A stretch of 44,282 nucleotides of DNA from Ilumatobacteraceae bacterium (GCA_025358075.1 JANYKU010000118.1:1-44282), one strand, 5' to 3'. Positions 18,772-28,967 are shown, numbered from the stretch's first letter. Translations and numbers: made by a program. The notes: a model not told the origin generated them from the letters alone.

Positions 18772-19869
18772 ATGCCTCAGCTTCCCCTCCGGGCCGACCA
18801 CGTCGGCAGCCTGCTTCGCCCCAAGCGCCTGGCGACGACGCGCCAATCGTGGCGAGACGGCGAGACTCCCAAAGACGAGTTGACTGCGATCGAGGACGAA
18901 TGCATCGCCGAGCTCGTCGCCCATCAAGAGCGGGTCGGGCTCCGGGCCATCACCGACGGCGAGTTCCGCCGCGACTGGTGGCATCTCGACTTCCTCAACG
19001 GATTCGACGGCATCGGGCTCGCCCAGCGCGAGCGGCCGGCCAACTTCTCCGGGGAGGGTGAGAGCCCGCCGATCCCGGTGGTCGTGGGCAAGGTTCGCCA
19101 CACCGCGCCGATCTTCGTCGACGCCTTCAAGTACTTGGCGTCGGTGACCAAAGGCGTCCCGAAGATCACCATCCCGGGTCCCGGGATGGCCAGCTTCATG
19201 GGTGGTCGTAAAGTCATCGACCAAGATGCCTATCCCGACATCGAGGAGTATTGGGACGATCTCGTCACGGCGTATCGAAGCGAGGTCGAGGCGTTGTACG
19301 CCGCCGGCTGTCGCTACCTCCAGCTCGACGACGTGAGCTTCGCGTACCTCTGCGATCCCGACTTCCGCGAGCAGATGAAAGCGCGCGGTGACGATGCCGA
19401 TGACATGATCGTGCGGCACCGCGATGCCATGAACGCCGTCATCGCCGGTCGTCCCGACGACCTGTTGGTGTCGACGCACATGTGCCGTGGCAACTTCCGT
19501 AGCCGTTGGGTCGCCAGTGGCGGCTACGAGCCGATCGCCGAGCGAATCTTCGGCGGCCTCGACGTCGACGCCTTCTTCTTGGAGTTCGACAGCGAGCGAG
19601 CCGGCGGGTTCGAACCACTTCGCTACCTCGCCCCGAACAAGATTGCGGTTCTCGGCCTGGTCACCACCAAGACGGCCGAGCTCGAGCCGGCAGACGAGTT
19701 GCGACGTCGCATCGATGAAGCTGCGGCGATCGTGCCGCTCGACCAGTTGGCGCTCAGCCCGCAATGCGGGTTCTCCAGCACCCATCACGGCAACGACCTC
19801 ACCGAAGACGAGCAGTGGAGCAAGCTCGAGCTCGTGGTGCAGGTCAGCGAGAAGGTCTGGGGAGACTGA
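18772..19869 (+). CDS. Stand-alone MetE-like (cobalamin-independent) methyltransferase domain protein
   Basis: The 365-residue protein corresponds to the C-terminal catalytic half of MetE. The four zinc ligands appear conserved: H236 and C238 in STHMCRGN, E271 in FFLEFDSERAG and C332 in SPQCGFSST, with spacing that fits the known E. coli ligands H641, C643, E665 and C726. The N-terminal half of MetE is absent, as in many family members that move methyl groups between unusual donors and thiols. A full metH lies at 23260, so methionine synthesis is not an obvious need. Placed between hpaD and the EthD genes, it may receive methyl groups from an O- or S-methylated substrate; this is speculation. 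Confidence 0.8.
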   Translation: MPQLPLRADHVGSLLRPKRLATTRQSWRDGETPKDELTAIEDECIAELVAHQERVGLRAITDGEFRRDWWHLDFLNGFDGIGLAQRERPANFSGEGESPPIPVVVGKVRHTAPIFVDAFKYLASVTKGVPKITIPGPGMASFMGGRKVIDQDAYPDIEEYWDDLVTAYRSEVEALYAAGCRYLQLDDVSFAYLCDPDFREQMKARGDDADDMIVRHRDAMNAVIAGRPDDLLVSTHMCRGNFRSRWVASGGYEPIAERIFGGLDVDAFFLEFDSERAGGFEPLRYLAPNKIAVLGLVTTKTAELEPADELRRRIDEAAAIVPLDQLALSPQCGFSSTHHGNDLTEDEQWSKLELVVQVSEKVWGD

Positions 19870-19926
19870 GCGTCGGGCCGCCGCGACGACGGCGACGACA
19901 TCTCACTACAGAGGAGAGGGGTACTC

Positions 19927-20301
19927 ATGTACAAGGTCATCTGGCTCGTCAAGTTCCAGCCTGACAAGCCGCGCGAGGAGGTCTTGGAGTGGTGGCGGGG
20001 GCGGCACGCCGAGCTGGCCAAAGTCACGCCGGGAATGCTCCGCTACGTGCAGAGCTACTGGGTCGAAGCACTCGACCCCGTCACCCAGCAGGCAGCGGGC
20101 ACGCCGGGCGCTTTCGACGGTCACGCCGAGCACTGGTTCGAGAGCAAGGAAGCGTACGAGGCCGCGCTGGCCAGCCCGGAGTGGAAGAAGACCCTCGTCG
20201 ACGGGCCGTTCGGCTTCATGGATGAAGGTCGGGCCGGTGGAGTGTTGGAAGAGACGGTCATCACCTGGGACCGGATGGACGACGGCCGAGGATCACCCTG
20301 A
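19927..20301 (+). CDS. EthD-like small dimeric alpha/beta-barrel protein C
   Basis: The 124-residue protein reads MYKVIWLVKFQPDKPREEVL, followed by EWWRGRHAELAKVTPGMLRYVQSY and later WFESKEAYEAALASPEWKK, the classic EthD/DABB order with the RHAEL helix. A GAGGAGAGGGG ribosome site precedes the ATG by 5 nt. It is in the same orientation as the hpa run, 57 nt after the MetE-like gene. It shares MYK, RYVQ and SPEW segments with the next gene, so the two are paralogues. Confidence 0.82.
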   Translation: MYKVIWLVKFQPDKPREEVLEWWRGRHAELAKVTPGMLRYVQSYWVEALDPVTQQAAGTPGAFDGHAEHWFESKEAYEAALASPEWKKTLVDGPFGFMDEGRAGGVLEETVITWDRMDDGRGSP

Positions 20302-20315
20302 CGAAAGGGGTCACC

Positions 20316-21023
20316 ATGTACAAGGTCGCTCAGGTAGCGCACTTCCTTCCCGAGATCGGCGCCGACGCCGGTCGTCATCGCTGGTGCGGTTCGCACGCCG
20401 CCCTCGGCGCCGCAGTACCGGGCGTCGAGCGTTACGTTCAGAACTTCGCCACGGCATCGCTCGGGCTCGTCGACATCCACGACTCCAGGCCGGCGTTCGA
20501 CGGCTACGCGTGCGTGTGGTTCGCCGATCGCGACTCGTTCAGGGCATCGTTGCAGTCACCGGAGTGGTCGGCGATGGAGGCCGACGGTGCATCACTGTTG
20601 GTGCCCGATCCATCGCATTCGCTGACCGCCGCCGTCGAGGAGAAGTTGATCATCGATGGTCCGATGGGCCCGTTCAAGGCGGTGTGGTTCGTCCAGTTCA
20701 CCGCCGACATCCGTCGCGATCCCGACCGCACTCGCGAGGCTCACGAATATTGGACGCGCACGCACGGCGGCGCCTTTGGGGTTCGGGTTCCCGGCATCGA
20801 TCGATACGTGCAGAACCATGTCGTCGAGCCGATCATCGACGGGGTCGATCTCGGTTACGACGGCTTCTCCGAATGTTGGTTCCAGGATCGTGCGGCGTTC
20901 GACGTGACGATGGAATCGAAGGAGTGGGACGAGATGAACAACGACGCCAAGAACATCTTCGACCGCGACTGGATCGTCGGCGGCTGGAGCTCGCTGCTCG
21001 ACGAGGTGGTCGTCACGGCCTGA
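20316..21023 (+). CDS. Tandem EthD-like protein (two fused DABB domains)
   Basis: The 235-residue protein contains two EthD-like units. Unit one (about 1-110) has MYKVAQVAHFLPE, HRWCGSHAALGAAVPGVERYV and SLQSPEWSAMEADG. Unit two (about 118-232) has FKAVWFVQFTADI, HEYWTRTHGGAFGVRVPGIDRYV and TMESKEWDEMNND. The fused pair probably forms a pseudo-dimer equivalent to a dimer of the single-domain neighbours. It begins 14 nt after the preceding EthD gene with an AAAGGGG ribosome site and is the last gene of the plus-strand catabolic run. No catalytic role can be assigned. Confidence 0.8.
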   Translation: MYKVAQVAHFLPEIGADAGRHRWCGSHAALGAAVPGVERYVQNFATASLGLVDIHDSRPAFDGYACVWFADRDSFRASLQSPEWSAMEADGASLLVPDPSHSLTAAVEEKLIIDGPMGPFKAVWFVQFTADIRRDPDRTREAHEYWTRTHGGAFGVRVPGIDRYVQNHVVEPIIDGVDLGYDGFSECWFQDRAAFDVTMESKEWDEMNNDAKNIFDRDWIVGGWSSLLDEVVVTA

Positions 21024-21198
21024 CGCTCAACGTCCAGACGATGCTGCAGCCCGATGTGGCGTCGGAGTCAGCGGAGTCGCGCCCCCCGAGCGATCTGGGC
21101 GCCAATCTCCGACATCGCCGCTGCGCGGCCATCGTTGGCACCCAGATCGTGAGCTTTGGACGAGTCAGTCAGCGCCGCGCCTCCTCAGGGAAACCCGC

Positions 21199-22107
21199 TC
21201 ACGCCCTGACTTGCTGCACGGCTTGCTCGGGGCGGGCGCGAAATGGGAAGGCGAGCTGCGCCACGAAGCCATCGGGCACGGTTTCGCCGCCGCCCAATCC
21301 GAACTCGATCACCGGGTTGCGATCCGGATGCCGGTAGGTGCCGAACAACTGATCCCACACGGGAGTGATGCCGGCGAAGTTGGAGTCCTGCAGCTGGCGA
21401 TCGCCGGCATGGTGAACGCGGTGGTTCTGCGGTGTGGGCAGCACCCAGTGCAAGACACCGGGGAATCGCATGTCGACGTTGGAGTGGGCCAGCGTGCCTT
21501 CGACGTTGTTCCACATCGCGATCCACAGCACGACCCGGGGCGAGGCGCCGAGCACGAGCAGTGGAGCGAGTATCACCACGTACCGGAGGAAGTCTTCGCC
21601 GATGTGGATGCGGTTGCCCTTCAGCAACTGCATCCGAGTCGGGTCGTGGTGCAGCGCGTGGAACCACCACAGCCGCTCCACCCGGTGGAACCAACGATGC
21701 GTCCAGTAGTTGGCGAGGCTCCACAGCAGGAGGCCGAGCGCGACCTGCGCGGCCATCGGCCACGAGTGCGGCCACGGACCTCTCGCCCGGGCCTGGTCAT
21801 CGACGGCGACGACCAGGCCGACCAGCCCGACGGTGATCGGCAGGGCGACGGGCCGGCTGATGCCGCCGATCAGGATCCCGTGCCCGATGTCGTTGAACGA
21901 CTGCCGGTCACGGAACAACGACCAGCCGCGTACCGCCGGCATCAGGTGTTCGAGCGCGAGGATGACGATGAAGGTCGCGGTCGACACGACGAATGCCCAG
22001 ATGGGAGTGCTGATGCCGTTGGCGAACCCCCACCATGCCGCGTACAGCGAACCGGCCATCACCAGCGGCCAGATCGCGTGCGCAATCCCAGCTCGTATCG
22101 CAGCCAC
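21199..22107 (-). CDS. Sterol desaturase / fatty acid hydroxylase superfamily membrane protein
   Basis: The 302-residue integral membrane protein has about five hydrophobic segments and the histidine boxes of the di-iron hydroxylase family: HRWFH (about 147), HALHH (about 158) and NHRVHH (about 238). It should hydroxylate or desaturate a lipid or isoprenoid at the cytoplasmic membrane. The start is GTG at 22105-22107 without a clear ribosome site. It converges on the end of the catabolic run; the 175-nt gap before it contains only short open stretches that I cannot assign. No operator palindrome lies upstream, so it is treated as outside the regulon. Confidence 0.85.
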   Translation of the reverse strand: MAAIRAGIAHAIWPLVMAGSLYAAWWGFANGISTPIWAFVVSTATFIVILALEHLMPAVRGWSLFRDRQSFNDIGHGILIGGISRPVALPITVGLVGLVVAVDDQARARGPWPHSWPMAAQVALGLLLWSLANYWTHRWFHRVERLWWFHALHHDPTRMQLLKGNRIHIGEDFLRYVVILAPLLVLGASPRVVLWIAMWNNVEGTLAHSNVDMRFPGVLHWVLPTPQNHRVHHAGDRQLQDSNFAGITPVWDQLFGTYRHPDRNPVIEFGLGGGETVPDGFVAQLAFPFRARPEQAVQQVRA

Positions 22108-22199
22108 GCAAGGATTCTCGCGCGGGAAACGTCCCGCGGCTACTCACTTGTCGCTTGTCTAGAGTTTCGCGGAACCGCCCGGAGCGAGGAGGCGTCCAA

Positions 22200-23285
22200 T
22201 TGGGCATGCGAGGTTCGCCGCTACTGCTCGTTGCTCTCGGCTCGCTGCTGCGGGCCACGACAGCATGCGGTGCACCGGTGGAGCAGAACGCGAGGGCGTC
22301 GCCCTCGACCGACCTCACCAACTCTGTCGCGACTGTGGCACCCGTGGCCAAGGAGAGCACGACGTCGTCCTCGCAACCTCCCGAGACGGTCGCCGTGACG
22401 ACGACTACCGCGCCGGACGCGATGACCAAACGCTGGCTGTACCCATCGAGCGACCCGAGGGGTATGCACCTCATCAGTGCACAGCGCCAGGTGATTCCGG
22501 ACTGCGGGATGACCGATTGTGGGCTCACGATGGCGATCGCGACGCTCGACTACGACAGCAATGGCACGACCGAACGGCGGTTTCGGATCACGCAGTCGTC
22601 ACCGCCGCACGCTGCGACCACATCCGACGCTCCGACCCCACCCGACCTCTTGGACAGTGCGCCCGAACGTTCCGCCGGCGATCGGCGCGTTCGGGTCGTC
22701 GAAGATTCGGGCGACATTCGTGCGGCGTGGACCGAACCCGATGGCGACGTCGTCCACGTCGAGTCGGTTGGTATCGGGTGGGATGATCTGGCGGTGATCA
22801 TCGGTGGACTGCGGCCGATCGATCCTGCGGCATGGCCAACGGTCACGCCGCCGCCGCCGATGAACCCCTGCGTCGCTGCCAGCTCGCAGATCGCACCGAC
22901 GACCCCTGACGGTTGGCAACGATTCGTGTTGCAGGCGCGGCCGGCGGGTAGCTGCGATCCGGGCCCGATCCTGACGATGTCGCTCGTCCTTCCGGGAACG
23001 GCTGCTGGGCCAGGCAAGCTCGTCACGATCACCATCGCCGGTGGAGGCGGTGCAGTACCGCTCGGTGACCATGTGGTGATCAACGGCGACAACGGGTTCC
23101 TGTCTGTGTCGGCCATGGCCGACGGCACCCCGTCGGCCAGCATCAGCATCGACCTCGGCGGCGTGTCCGTCGAGGCACACGGCATGGTCGACAAGGATCA
23201 GCTCGTGGCCATCATCGCCAGCTTCCACCGACTCGACGAGGCCGAGTGGGCCGACCTTGTCAGCTCGGTCGTGAAGGCTCCATGA
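22200..23285 (+). CDS. Putative secreted lipoprotein of unknown function
   Basis: The protein of about 361 residues opens with a short signal peptide ([15 protein letters not shown]) ending near ATTACG, a weak lipobox with Cys about 22. A Ser/Thr/Pro-rich linker of about 35 residues follows, then two similar-length beta-rich halves with several Cys pairs ([21 protein letters not shown]). It looks like a cell-surface lipoprotein; no enzyme motif is visible. TTG at 22200 is preferred because AGGAGG lies 7 nt upstream; ATG at 22206 is in the same frame and would remove only two residues. Its 3' end overlaps metH by 26 nt on the opposite strand. Confidence 0.65.
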   Translation: MGMRGSPLLLVALGSLLRATTACGAPVEQNARASPSTDLTNSVATVAPVAKESTTSSSQPPETVAVTTTTAPDAMTKRWLYPSSDPRGMHLISAQRQVIPDCGMTDCGLTMAIATLDYDSNGTTERRFRITQSSPPHAATTSDAPTPPDLLDSAPERSAGDRRVRVVEDSGDIRAAWTEPDGDVVHVESVGIGWDDLAVIIGGLRPIDPAAWPTVTPPPPMNPCVAASSQIAPTTPDGWQRFVLQARPAGSCDPGPILTMSLVLPGTAAGPGKLVTITIAGGGGAVPLGDHVVINGDNGFLSVSAMADGTPSASISIDLGGVSVEAHGMVDKDQLVAIIASFHRLDEAEWADLVSSVVKAP

Positions 23286-26200
23286 ACGGGGTGTAGGCGA
23301 GCGTGGTGCCGAGCAGTCGTTCGGCTGCCTCGATCGTCAGACCCTTTCGCTCGGCGTAGCACTCGATCTGGTCCAGCTGGACTCTTCCGACGGCGAAGTA
23401 CGTGGCGTCGGGGTGGGCGAGATACACACCGGAGACCGACGACCCGGGCCACATCGCAGAGCTCTCGGTCAAGCTCACGCCGATCTGCTCTTCAGCGCCG
23501 AGGAGGTCGAAGATCGTGGCCTTCTCGGAGTGGTCGGGCTGCGAGGGGTAACCGGGTGCCGGCCGGATGCCTCGATAGGGCTCGGCGATCAACTCCGCCG
23601 GAGTGAATGGCTCGTCGGGCGCGTAGCCCCACAGCGTTCGCCGCACAACTGCGTGCATGTGTTCGGCGAGCGCTTCAGCGATTCGGTCGGCGAGCGACTT
23701 CACGAGGATCGACGAGTAGTCGTCCCCTGCTGCTTCGTAGCGTTCGGCAATGGCCAACTCCTCCGGCCCAGCGGTCACGACGAAGGCGCCGATGTGATCG
23801 GTGATGTCAGCGTCACCCGGCGCCAGGAAGTCGCTGATCGACAGGTTCGGTTTGCCGTCGCGTCGCTTCAGCTGTTGGCGCAGCCCGTGCAGACGTCGTC
23901 CGTGTTGTGGCAGCACGATGTCGTCGCCGTCGCGGTGGGCCGGCCAGAACCCGACGACGGCCTTCGGAACGAACCAGCGCTCGTTGACGATCTGTTCGAG
24001 CATGCGTTGCCCATCGTCGAACAGCGGCCGCGCCGCGCCGCCCAGTTCTGAATCGGTGAGGATCGCCGGGTAGCGGCCGCGCAAGCCCCAGGCGTGGAAG
24101 AAGGGCGTCCAGTCGATGTACGGAACGAGGTCGGCGACGTCGATGTCGTCAAACGTGCGCACGCCGGTGTAGCTGGGCGCGACCACGGTCGACGCGTCGA
24201 AGGCGAACCGACCGGAGTTGGCCCGGGCGTCCTCGATCGAAACTCGATTGCGTTCAACCTCGGCACGCTCGTGAGCCTCGATCACCCGCCGATACTCGAC
24301 ATCGAGATCCGACAAGAAGTTGTCGCGCTGGTCGCCGGAGAGGAGCTTCGAGATCACTCCCGCGGCGCGGCTGGCGTCGGCGACGTGTACCACGGGGCCG
24401 TTGGAATACGCAGGCGTCACCCGCAGCGCCGTGTGGATGCGGCTGGTCGTTGCGCCGCCGATCAGCAGCGGGATCGTGAACTCCTGGCGCTGCATCTCGC
24501 TGGCCACATGCACCATCTCGTCGAGCGAGGGAGTGATCAGGCCGGAGAGCCCGATGATCTGGGCGTCGTGTTCGCGGGCGGTGTCGAGGATTCGCTGCGC
24601 CGGCACCATCACACCGAGATCGATGATGTTGTAGTTGGCGCAGCCGAGCACGACACCGACGATGTTCTTACCAATGTCGTGAACGTCGCCTTTGACCGTG
24701 GCGAGCACGGCCGTGCCCTTGGAGTTCGACGTGACCTCGCCACCGGCCGCGATGAGTGCAGCCCGCTCGGCTTCGAGGAACGGGGTGAGATGGGCGACCG
24801 CCTGCTTCATCACCCGTGCCGACTTGACCACCTGCGGGAGGAACATGCGGCCCGAGCCGAACAGATCACCGACCACGTTCATCCCATCCATCAACGGCCC
24901 CTCGATCACCGAGACCGGTGACTTCAGACGTAGCCGCGCCTCCTCGACATCTTCCTCGATGAACTCGGTGATGCCGTTCACCAGCGCGTGCTCGAGTCGC
25001 TTGTCGATGTCCCAATCGCGCCACTCCTGGCCGGCCCGTTCGAGGGGTTGGGCCGCGCCGGATTGGTACCGAGTTGCTGCTTCGAGAAGACGTTCGGCAG
25101 CATCGGCTCGCCGCGCCAACACCACGTCTTCGCAGAGCCCGCGCAGCTCCTCGTCGATCTGTTCGTACACGGCGAGTTGGCCGGCGTTGACGATGCCCAG
25201 CCGCATGCCCTTGGCGATTGCGTGGTAGAGGAACACCGAGTGCATCGCCTCTCGAACCTGATCGTTGCCGCGGAACGCGAACGAAAGGTTTGACACGCCA
25301 CCCGACACGTTCGACGTCGGGAAGCGCCGGCGAAGCTCGGCGGTGGCCTCGATGAAATCGAGCCCGTAGCGGTCGTGTTCGGCGATCCCCGTGGCGATGG
25401 CGAAGATGTTCGGGTCGAAGATGATGTCCTCAGGCGGGAAGTCGAGCTCGGTGGTCAGCAGCTCGAACGCCCGTGTGGAGATGTCGATCTTGCGAGCCAA
25501 CGTGTCGGCTTGGCCGTGCTCGTCGAACGCCATCACGATGACAGCAGCGCCATGGTCGCGGCACACACGCGCTTGAGCCAGGAACTGATCGACACCCTCC
25601 TTCATCGAGATCGAGTTGACGACCGCTTTGCCCTGCACGCACTCCAGCCCGGCCTCGATGATGCCGAACTTCGACGAGTCGATCATCACCGGCACGCGGG
25701 CGATGTCGGGTTCGGCGGCGATCAGGTTGAGGAACGTGACCATCGCCTGTTTTGAGTCGAGCAGTCCCTCGTCCATGTTGACGTCGATGATCTGGGCGCC
25801 GTTCTCGACCTGGTCGCGGGCAACATCGAGCGCCTCGGCGTAGTCGCCATTGGTGATCAGCCGGCGGAACTTGGCCGATCCCGTGACGTTGGTGCGTTCG
25901 CCGACGTTGACGAAGGGAATGTCTGCGGTGAGCGTGAACGATTCGAGACCGGAGAGTTGCAGAGCTCCGCGTCGTTCGACCGGAACTCGTGGGCGTTTGC
26001 CGGCGACAGCTTCCGCGATGGCGGAGATGTGGGACGGCGTGGTGCCGCAGCAGCCGCCGACGATGTTGACCAGCCCGGCCTCGGCGAACTCGCCAAGGAT
26101 CGCCGCGGTCTGTTCCGGCGTCTCGTCGTAGCAGCCGAGTGCGTTGGGCAGGCCGGCGTTCGGGTACGCGCAGATCAGCGTGTCGGCGATGGCGGCCAGG

Positions 26201-26979
26201 TCGTGAATGTAGGGCCGCATGTCGGCGCCACCGAGCGCGCAGTTGAGACCGACCGACAACGGATCCGAGTGCCGGATCGACTGCCAGAACGCGTCGGGCG
26301 TCTGACCCGAGAGCGTGCGGCCCGATCGATCGGTGATCGTGCCGGAGATCATCAGCGGGGTCGGGATGCCGGTCTCCGCAGCATGGCGACGAGCCGCCCA
26401 GATCGCCGACTTGGCGTTGAGGGTGTCGAAGATCGTCTCGATCAGCAACACATCGACGCCTCCCTCGACGAGCCCGGCGATCTGCAGGCGGTACGCCTCG
26501 GCGAGTTGCCGAAACGTCATTGTGCGGAATCCCGGATCCTCGACACGAGGAGACAGCGACAGGGTGACGTTGGTCGGTCCGATGGCACCGGCGGTCCAGC
26601 GTGGCCGGCCATCGCGCTGTTGCGCTTGATCGGCGGCCTCCCGGGCCAATCGGGCGGCAGTCCTGTTGAGCTCGACGATCAATCCCGGGTCATCGAGCCC
26701 GTACTCGCGTTGGGCAACGGTCGTGCTCGAGAACGTGTTGGTGGAGACGATGTCGGCGCCGGCGAGCAGGTACGACAAGTGCAGTTGGACGACCGAATCG
26801 GGTTGGGTGAGAACGAGGAGGTCGTGGTTGCCCGCCAGCGATGACGGGTGATCCCGGAAGCGCTCGCCGCGCAGATCATCCTCGGTGGTGCGAAGAGCCT
26901 GGAACTCGGTTCCGGTCGCCCCGTCGAGCACGAGGATTCGCTGGCGTGCAGCCGCCTGAAGTGCGGTGCGGGCGCTCAT
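23260..26979 (-). CDS. metH: Cobalamin-dependent methionine synthase
   Basis: The 1239-residue protein has the full five-part MetH layout. The homocysteine-binding barrel spans about 10-320 ([25 protein letters not shown]). The methyltetrahydrofolate barrel spans about 350-620 ([19 protein letters not shown]). The B12 cap and B12-binding domain follow (about 650-890), with the cobalt-ligating histidine in GDVHDIGKN and [13 protein letters not shown]. The C-terminal AdoMet reactivation domain (about 910-1230) has [24 protein letters not shown] and [15 protein letters not shown]. It methylates homocysteine. ATG 26979 overlaps the metF stop by 4 nt (ATGA), so it is the third gene of a coupled operon. 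Confidence 0.95.
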   Translation of the reverse strand: MSARTALQAAARQRILVLDGATGTEFQALRTTEDDLRGERFRDHPSSLAGNHDLLVLTQPDSVVQLHLSYLLAGADIVSTNTFSSTTVAQREYGLDDPGLIVELNRTAARLAREAADQAQQRDGRPRWTAGAIGPTNVTLSLSPRVEDPGFRTMTFRQLAEAYRLQIAGLVEGGVDVLLIETIFDTLNAKSAIWAARRHAAETGIPTPLMISGTITDRSGRTLSGQTPDAFWQSIRHSDPLSVGLNCALGGADMRPYIHDLAAIADTLICAYPNAGLPNALGCYDETPEQTAAILGEFAEAGLVNIVGGCCGTTPSHISAIAEAVAGKRPRVPVERRGALQLSGLESFTLTADIPFVNVGERTNVTGSAKFRRLITNGDYAEALDVARDQVENGAQIIDVNMDEGLLDSKQAMVTFLNLIAAEPDIARVPVMIDSSKFGIIEAGLECVQGKAVVNSISMKEGVDQFLAQARVCRDHGAAVIVMAFDEHGQADTLARKIDISTRAFELLTTELDFPPEDIIFDPNIFAIATGIAEHDRYGLDFIEATAELRRRFPTSNVSGGVSNLSFAFRGNDQVREAMHSVFLYHAIAKGMRLGIVNAGQLAVYEQIDEELRGLCEDVVLARRADAAERLLEAATRYQSGAAQPLERAGQEWRDWDIDKRLEHALVNGITEFIEEDVEEARLRLKSPVSVIEGPLMDGMNVVGDLFGSGRMFLPQVVKSARVMKQAVAHLTPFLEAERAALIAAGGEVTSNSKGTAVLATVKGDVHDIGKNIVGVVLGCANYNIIDLGVMVPAQRILDTAREHDAQIIGLSGLITPSLDEMVHVASEMQRQEFTIPLLIGGATTSRIHTALRVTPAYSNGPVVHVADASRAAGVISKLLSGDQRDNFLSDLDVEYRRVIEAHERAEVERNRVSIEDARANSGRFAFDASTVVAPSYTGVRTFDDIDVADLVPYIDWTPFFHAWGLRGRYPAILTDSELGGAARPLFDDGQRMLEQIVNERWFVPKAVVGFWPAHRDGDDIVLPQHGRRLHGLRQQLKRRDGKPNLSISDFLAPGDADITDHIGAFVVTAGPEELAIAERYEAAGDDYSSILVKSLADRIAEALAEHMHAVVRRTLWGYAPDEPFTPAELIAEPYRGIRPAPGYPSQPDHSEKATIFDLLGAEEQIGVSLTESSAMWPGSSVSGVYLAHPDATYFAVGRVQLDQIECYAERKGLTIEAAERLLGTTLAYTPFMEPSRPS

Positions 26980-27833
26980 GCGGCGACCACCCTCGGGGCG
27001 ATGCCGAGTTGCGCGCAGACGGCCAGCGCGAGGTCGGCCCGATTGAGGGTGTAGATGTGCACCTCTTCGACACCGTGTGCAGCCAGCTCGGCGATCTGCG
27101 CGGCAGCGACCTCTGTGGCGATCTCGTGAGTGGCTGCGCTGTCGTCGTCGAGCCCGGCGAACCGGGTCGCGATCCGCGAGGGGATCGAGGCGCCACACCG
27201 GTCGGCGAACCGTGCAACCGTCGGGAAGGAGTGGATTGGAAAGATCCCGGGCACGATCGGAATGTCGATGCCGTACGCGCCGACCCGATCGCGGTAGCGA
27301 AGGTAGTGGGAGTTGTCGAAGAACATCTGGGTCATTGCCCTGTCCGCACCGGCCGCAACCTTCTCGGCGAGCACGTTCAAATCGTGGTGGTCGGTGGGGG
27401 ACTGGGGATGACGCTCGGGGTAGGCCGAGACGGAGATGTCGAACCCGCCGCGCTGCTTGATCGTGTGCACGAGGTCGGCCGTGCTGCGATACCCGCTCGG
27501 ATGTGCTTCGTATTGCGCATCGACGCCGCCGGGCGGATCGCCACGGAGTGCGACGATCCGGCTGACCCCGAGCGCCGCATAGCGATCGATGACCACGTCG
27601 ATCTCGGATCGGGCCTGACCGACGCACGTGAGGTGCCCGGCAACGTCGAACCCTTCGGACCGGACCGCATCGATCGCTGCAAAGGATCGCTCGCGGTCGG
27701 AGCCGCCGGCACCGTAGGTCACCGAGACGAACGCCGGCCCGACGTCGTTCAGTCGGGAGACGGTCGACCGCAACCCTTCCAATCCATCGACGGACTTGGG
27801 TGGGAAGACTTCGAACGAAATGGAGAGGGTCAT
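26976..27833 (-). CDS. metF: Methylenetetrahydrofolate reductase
   Basis: The 285-residue protein matches Met[12 protein letters not shown] near the start, [13 protein letters not shown], the substrate/FAD loop [21 protein letters not shown], and PIVPGIFPI. It makes 5-methyltetrahydrofolate for MetH. ATG at 27831-27833 is chosen since it gives the standard start and overlaps the upstream stop by 4 nt (ATGA). It lies between the ArsR-methyltransferase fusion and metH with overlaps on both sides, so the three products are made in step. Confidence 0.94.
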   Translation of the reverse strand: MTLSISFEVFPPKSVDGLEGLRSTVSRLNDVGPAFVSVTYGAGGSDRERSFAAIDAVRSEGFDVAGHLTCVGQARSEIDVVIDRYAALGVSRIVALRGDPPGGVDAQYEAHPSGYRSTADLVHTIKQRGGFDISVSAYPERHPQSPTDHHDLNVLAEKVAAGADRAMTQMFFDNSHYLRYRDRVGAYGIDIPIVPGIFPIHSFPTVARFADRCGASIPSRIATRFAGLDDDSAATHEIATEVAAAQIAELAAHGVEEVHIYTLNRADLALAVCAQLGIAPRVVAA

Positions 27834-28858
27834 CGTCGGCCGTGCTCGATCGCCGTGGCCGTGGCCGTGGCCGGAGCCGTTGCGGTTCGCCGGTCGCAAC
27901 CGAGCCACAGCGACACGGTGAGTCGCTCGCCGTCGGACGCAGCTTCAGCATCGACCACGGGCGGAGCGATCGTGCGGATCGTCGGCACGTCGAGCCCGGA
28001 GTGTTCGAGCCAGCCCGCGACCGTGTCGGCGCGGAAGCCGAGACGTAGGTGGGCATGGTCGGCGCGTAGGAATTCGAGGGAGTGCGGTGCGAAGTCGACG
28101 ATGAGCAATCGCCCTCCGGGCGCCAGCAGCCGAGCGGCTTCTCGCACGGCTCGGGCCGGATCATCGAGGAAGTGGAGCACTTGATGGATCACGATGAGAT
28201 CGAACGAGTCGTTGGCGAACGGCGGGCTGTAGACGTCGCCCTGGCGGAGATCGATGCCCCGGACCTCGGCACGTTCCAAGTTGGCCCGCGCCACGGCCAG
28301 CATCGAATGGCTGGTGTCGAGGCCAACGGCATGCTCGGCGTTGCGGCCGAGCAGCTGCAACATCCGGCCGGTGCCGGTCCCCATGTCGAGCATCGACCGG
28401 TACTTGGCCGGGCCCACCGTTTCGGTGATCGCCTGTTCGACAACGGCGTCCGACGCGTGCAGCGAACGTTCCTCGTCCCACCTCGGAGCGATGCCGGCGA
28501 AGTATTCCTGGGCGACCGCGGTGCGACGGCTGCGCACGATGGTGAGACGGTCGAGGTCGGCGGCAAGCACGCTGTCGTGCACATCGGTCAGGGCCAGCAC
28601 GTCGGCGACGAGCCGGCCGATCGGACCGCTGCTGACCAGGTCGAAGAAGGCCCAGGTGCCCTCTCGGTGCTTGTCGACCACGCCGGCGTCGGCGAGCAGC
28701 TTGAGATGGCGGGAGATGCGCGGCTGCGACTGCCCGAGGATGTCGGTGAGATCCGTGACGGTGAGCTCGCCATGCTGCAGCAATGCCACGATCCGCAGCC
28801 GGGTGGCCTCGTCGAGGGCCCACAAGACGTCGAGCAGCGATGACAACGGAAGGGTCAT
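27830..28858 (-). CDS. ArsR-type regulator fused to SAM-dependent methyltransferase
   Basis: The 342-residue protein joins an ArsR winged helix (about 1-85, with [21 protein letters not shown] and EGTWAFFDL) to a class I methyltransferase domain (about 130-320, with [39 protein letters not shown] and GGRLLIVDF). Fusions of this kind occur upstream of metF-metH in several lineages, where a role in sensing S-adenosylmethionine or S-adenosylhomocysteine has been suggested; that role is inferred here. ATG 28858 sits 8 nt after a -10 box, so the transcript is probably leaderless. The C-terminal tail is a low-complexity Ala/Thr run encoded by hexanucleotide repeats. It overlaps metF by 4 nt. Confidence 0.85.
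   Translation of the reverse strand: MTLPLSSLLDVLWALDEATRLRIVALLQHGELTVTDLTDILGQSQPRISRHLKLLADAGVVDKHREGTWAFFDLVSSGPIGRLVADVLALTDVHDSVLAADLDRLTIVRSRRTAVAQEYFAGIAPRWDEERSLHASDAVVEQAITETVGPAKYRSMLDMGTGTGRMLQLLGRNAEHAVGLDTSHSMLAVARANLERAEVRGIDLRQGDVYSPPFANDSFDLIVIHQVLHFLDDPARAVREAARLLAPGGRLLIVDFAPHSLEFLRADHAHLRLGFRADTVAGWLEHSGLDVPTIRTIAPPVVDAEAASDGERLTVSLWLGCDRRTATAPATATATAIEHGRR
27852..27881. repeat. GCCGTG hexanucleotide repeat
   Basis: Three perfect GCCGTG units are followed by GCCGGA and GCCGTT. They encode the Ala/Thr-rich C-terminal tail of the ArsR-methyltransferase fusion. Unit length is a multiple of three, so copy-number change would lengthen or shorten the tail without shifting frame. 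Confidence 0.6.
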
Positions 28859-28866
28859 GGGCAATA

Positions 28867-28895
28867 ATTATATAACAATATCTACATGTAAACAA
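28867..28895 (-). promoter_or_regulatory. Leaderless promoter and AT-rich operator zone of the arsR-metF-metH operon
   Basis: Read on the minus strand, TTGTTT (28895-28890) is followed after exactly 17 nt by TATAAT (28872-28867), and the ATG of the fusion gene comes 8 nt after that. Transcription would start at or next to the ATG. The segment is strikingly AT-rich for this window and holds overlapping short palindromes (ATAATTAT, TTATATAA, TACATGTA), as expected for an ArsR-type operator; autoregulation is inferred. Confidence 0.7.
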
Positions 28896-28967
28896 GGAGA
28901 AGTTCTGAATCTGGTCGCTGATGTCAATTAGCATTCGTGCGGGGGATCGGTGCAAGGGAGACTGAAC

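Noticed and set aside
21024-21198. Minus-strand stretch containing GRAAAMSEIGAQIARGARLR
   Set aside because: It is short, has no start with a ribosome site and no recognised family; it could be a relic but cannot be supported.
26980-28164. Extension of metH to a 1634-residue protein starting at 28164
   Set aside because: The extra part is another frame of metF and the ArsR-methyltransferase; metH has a normal start at 26979 overlapping the metF stop.
26841-28184. Plus-strand open frame of 447 codons antisense to metF
   Set aside because: It has no recognisable domain and its composition is that of an antisense shadow.
23260-28900. Cobalamin or SAM riboswitch before metF-metH
   Set aside because: The operon promoter leaves no leader before the first ATG, and the genes overlap, so there is no room for a riboswitch.
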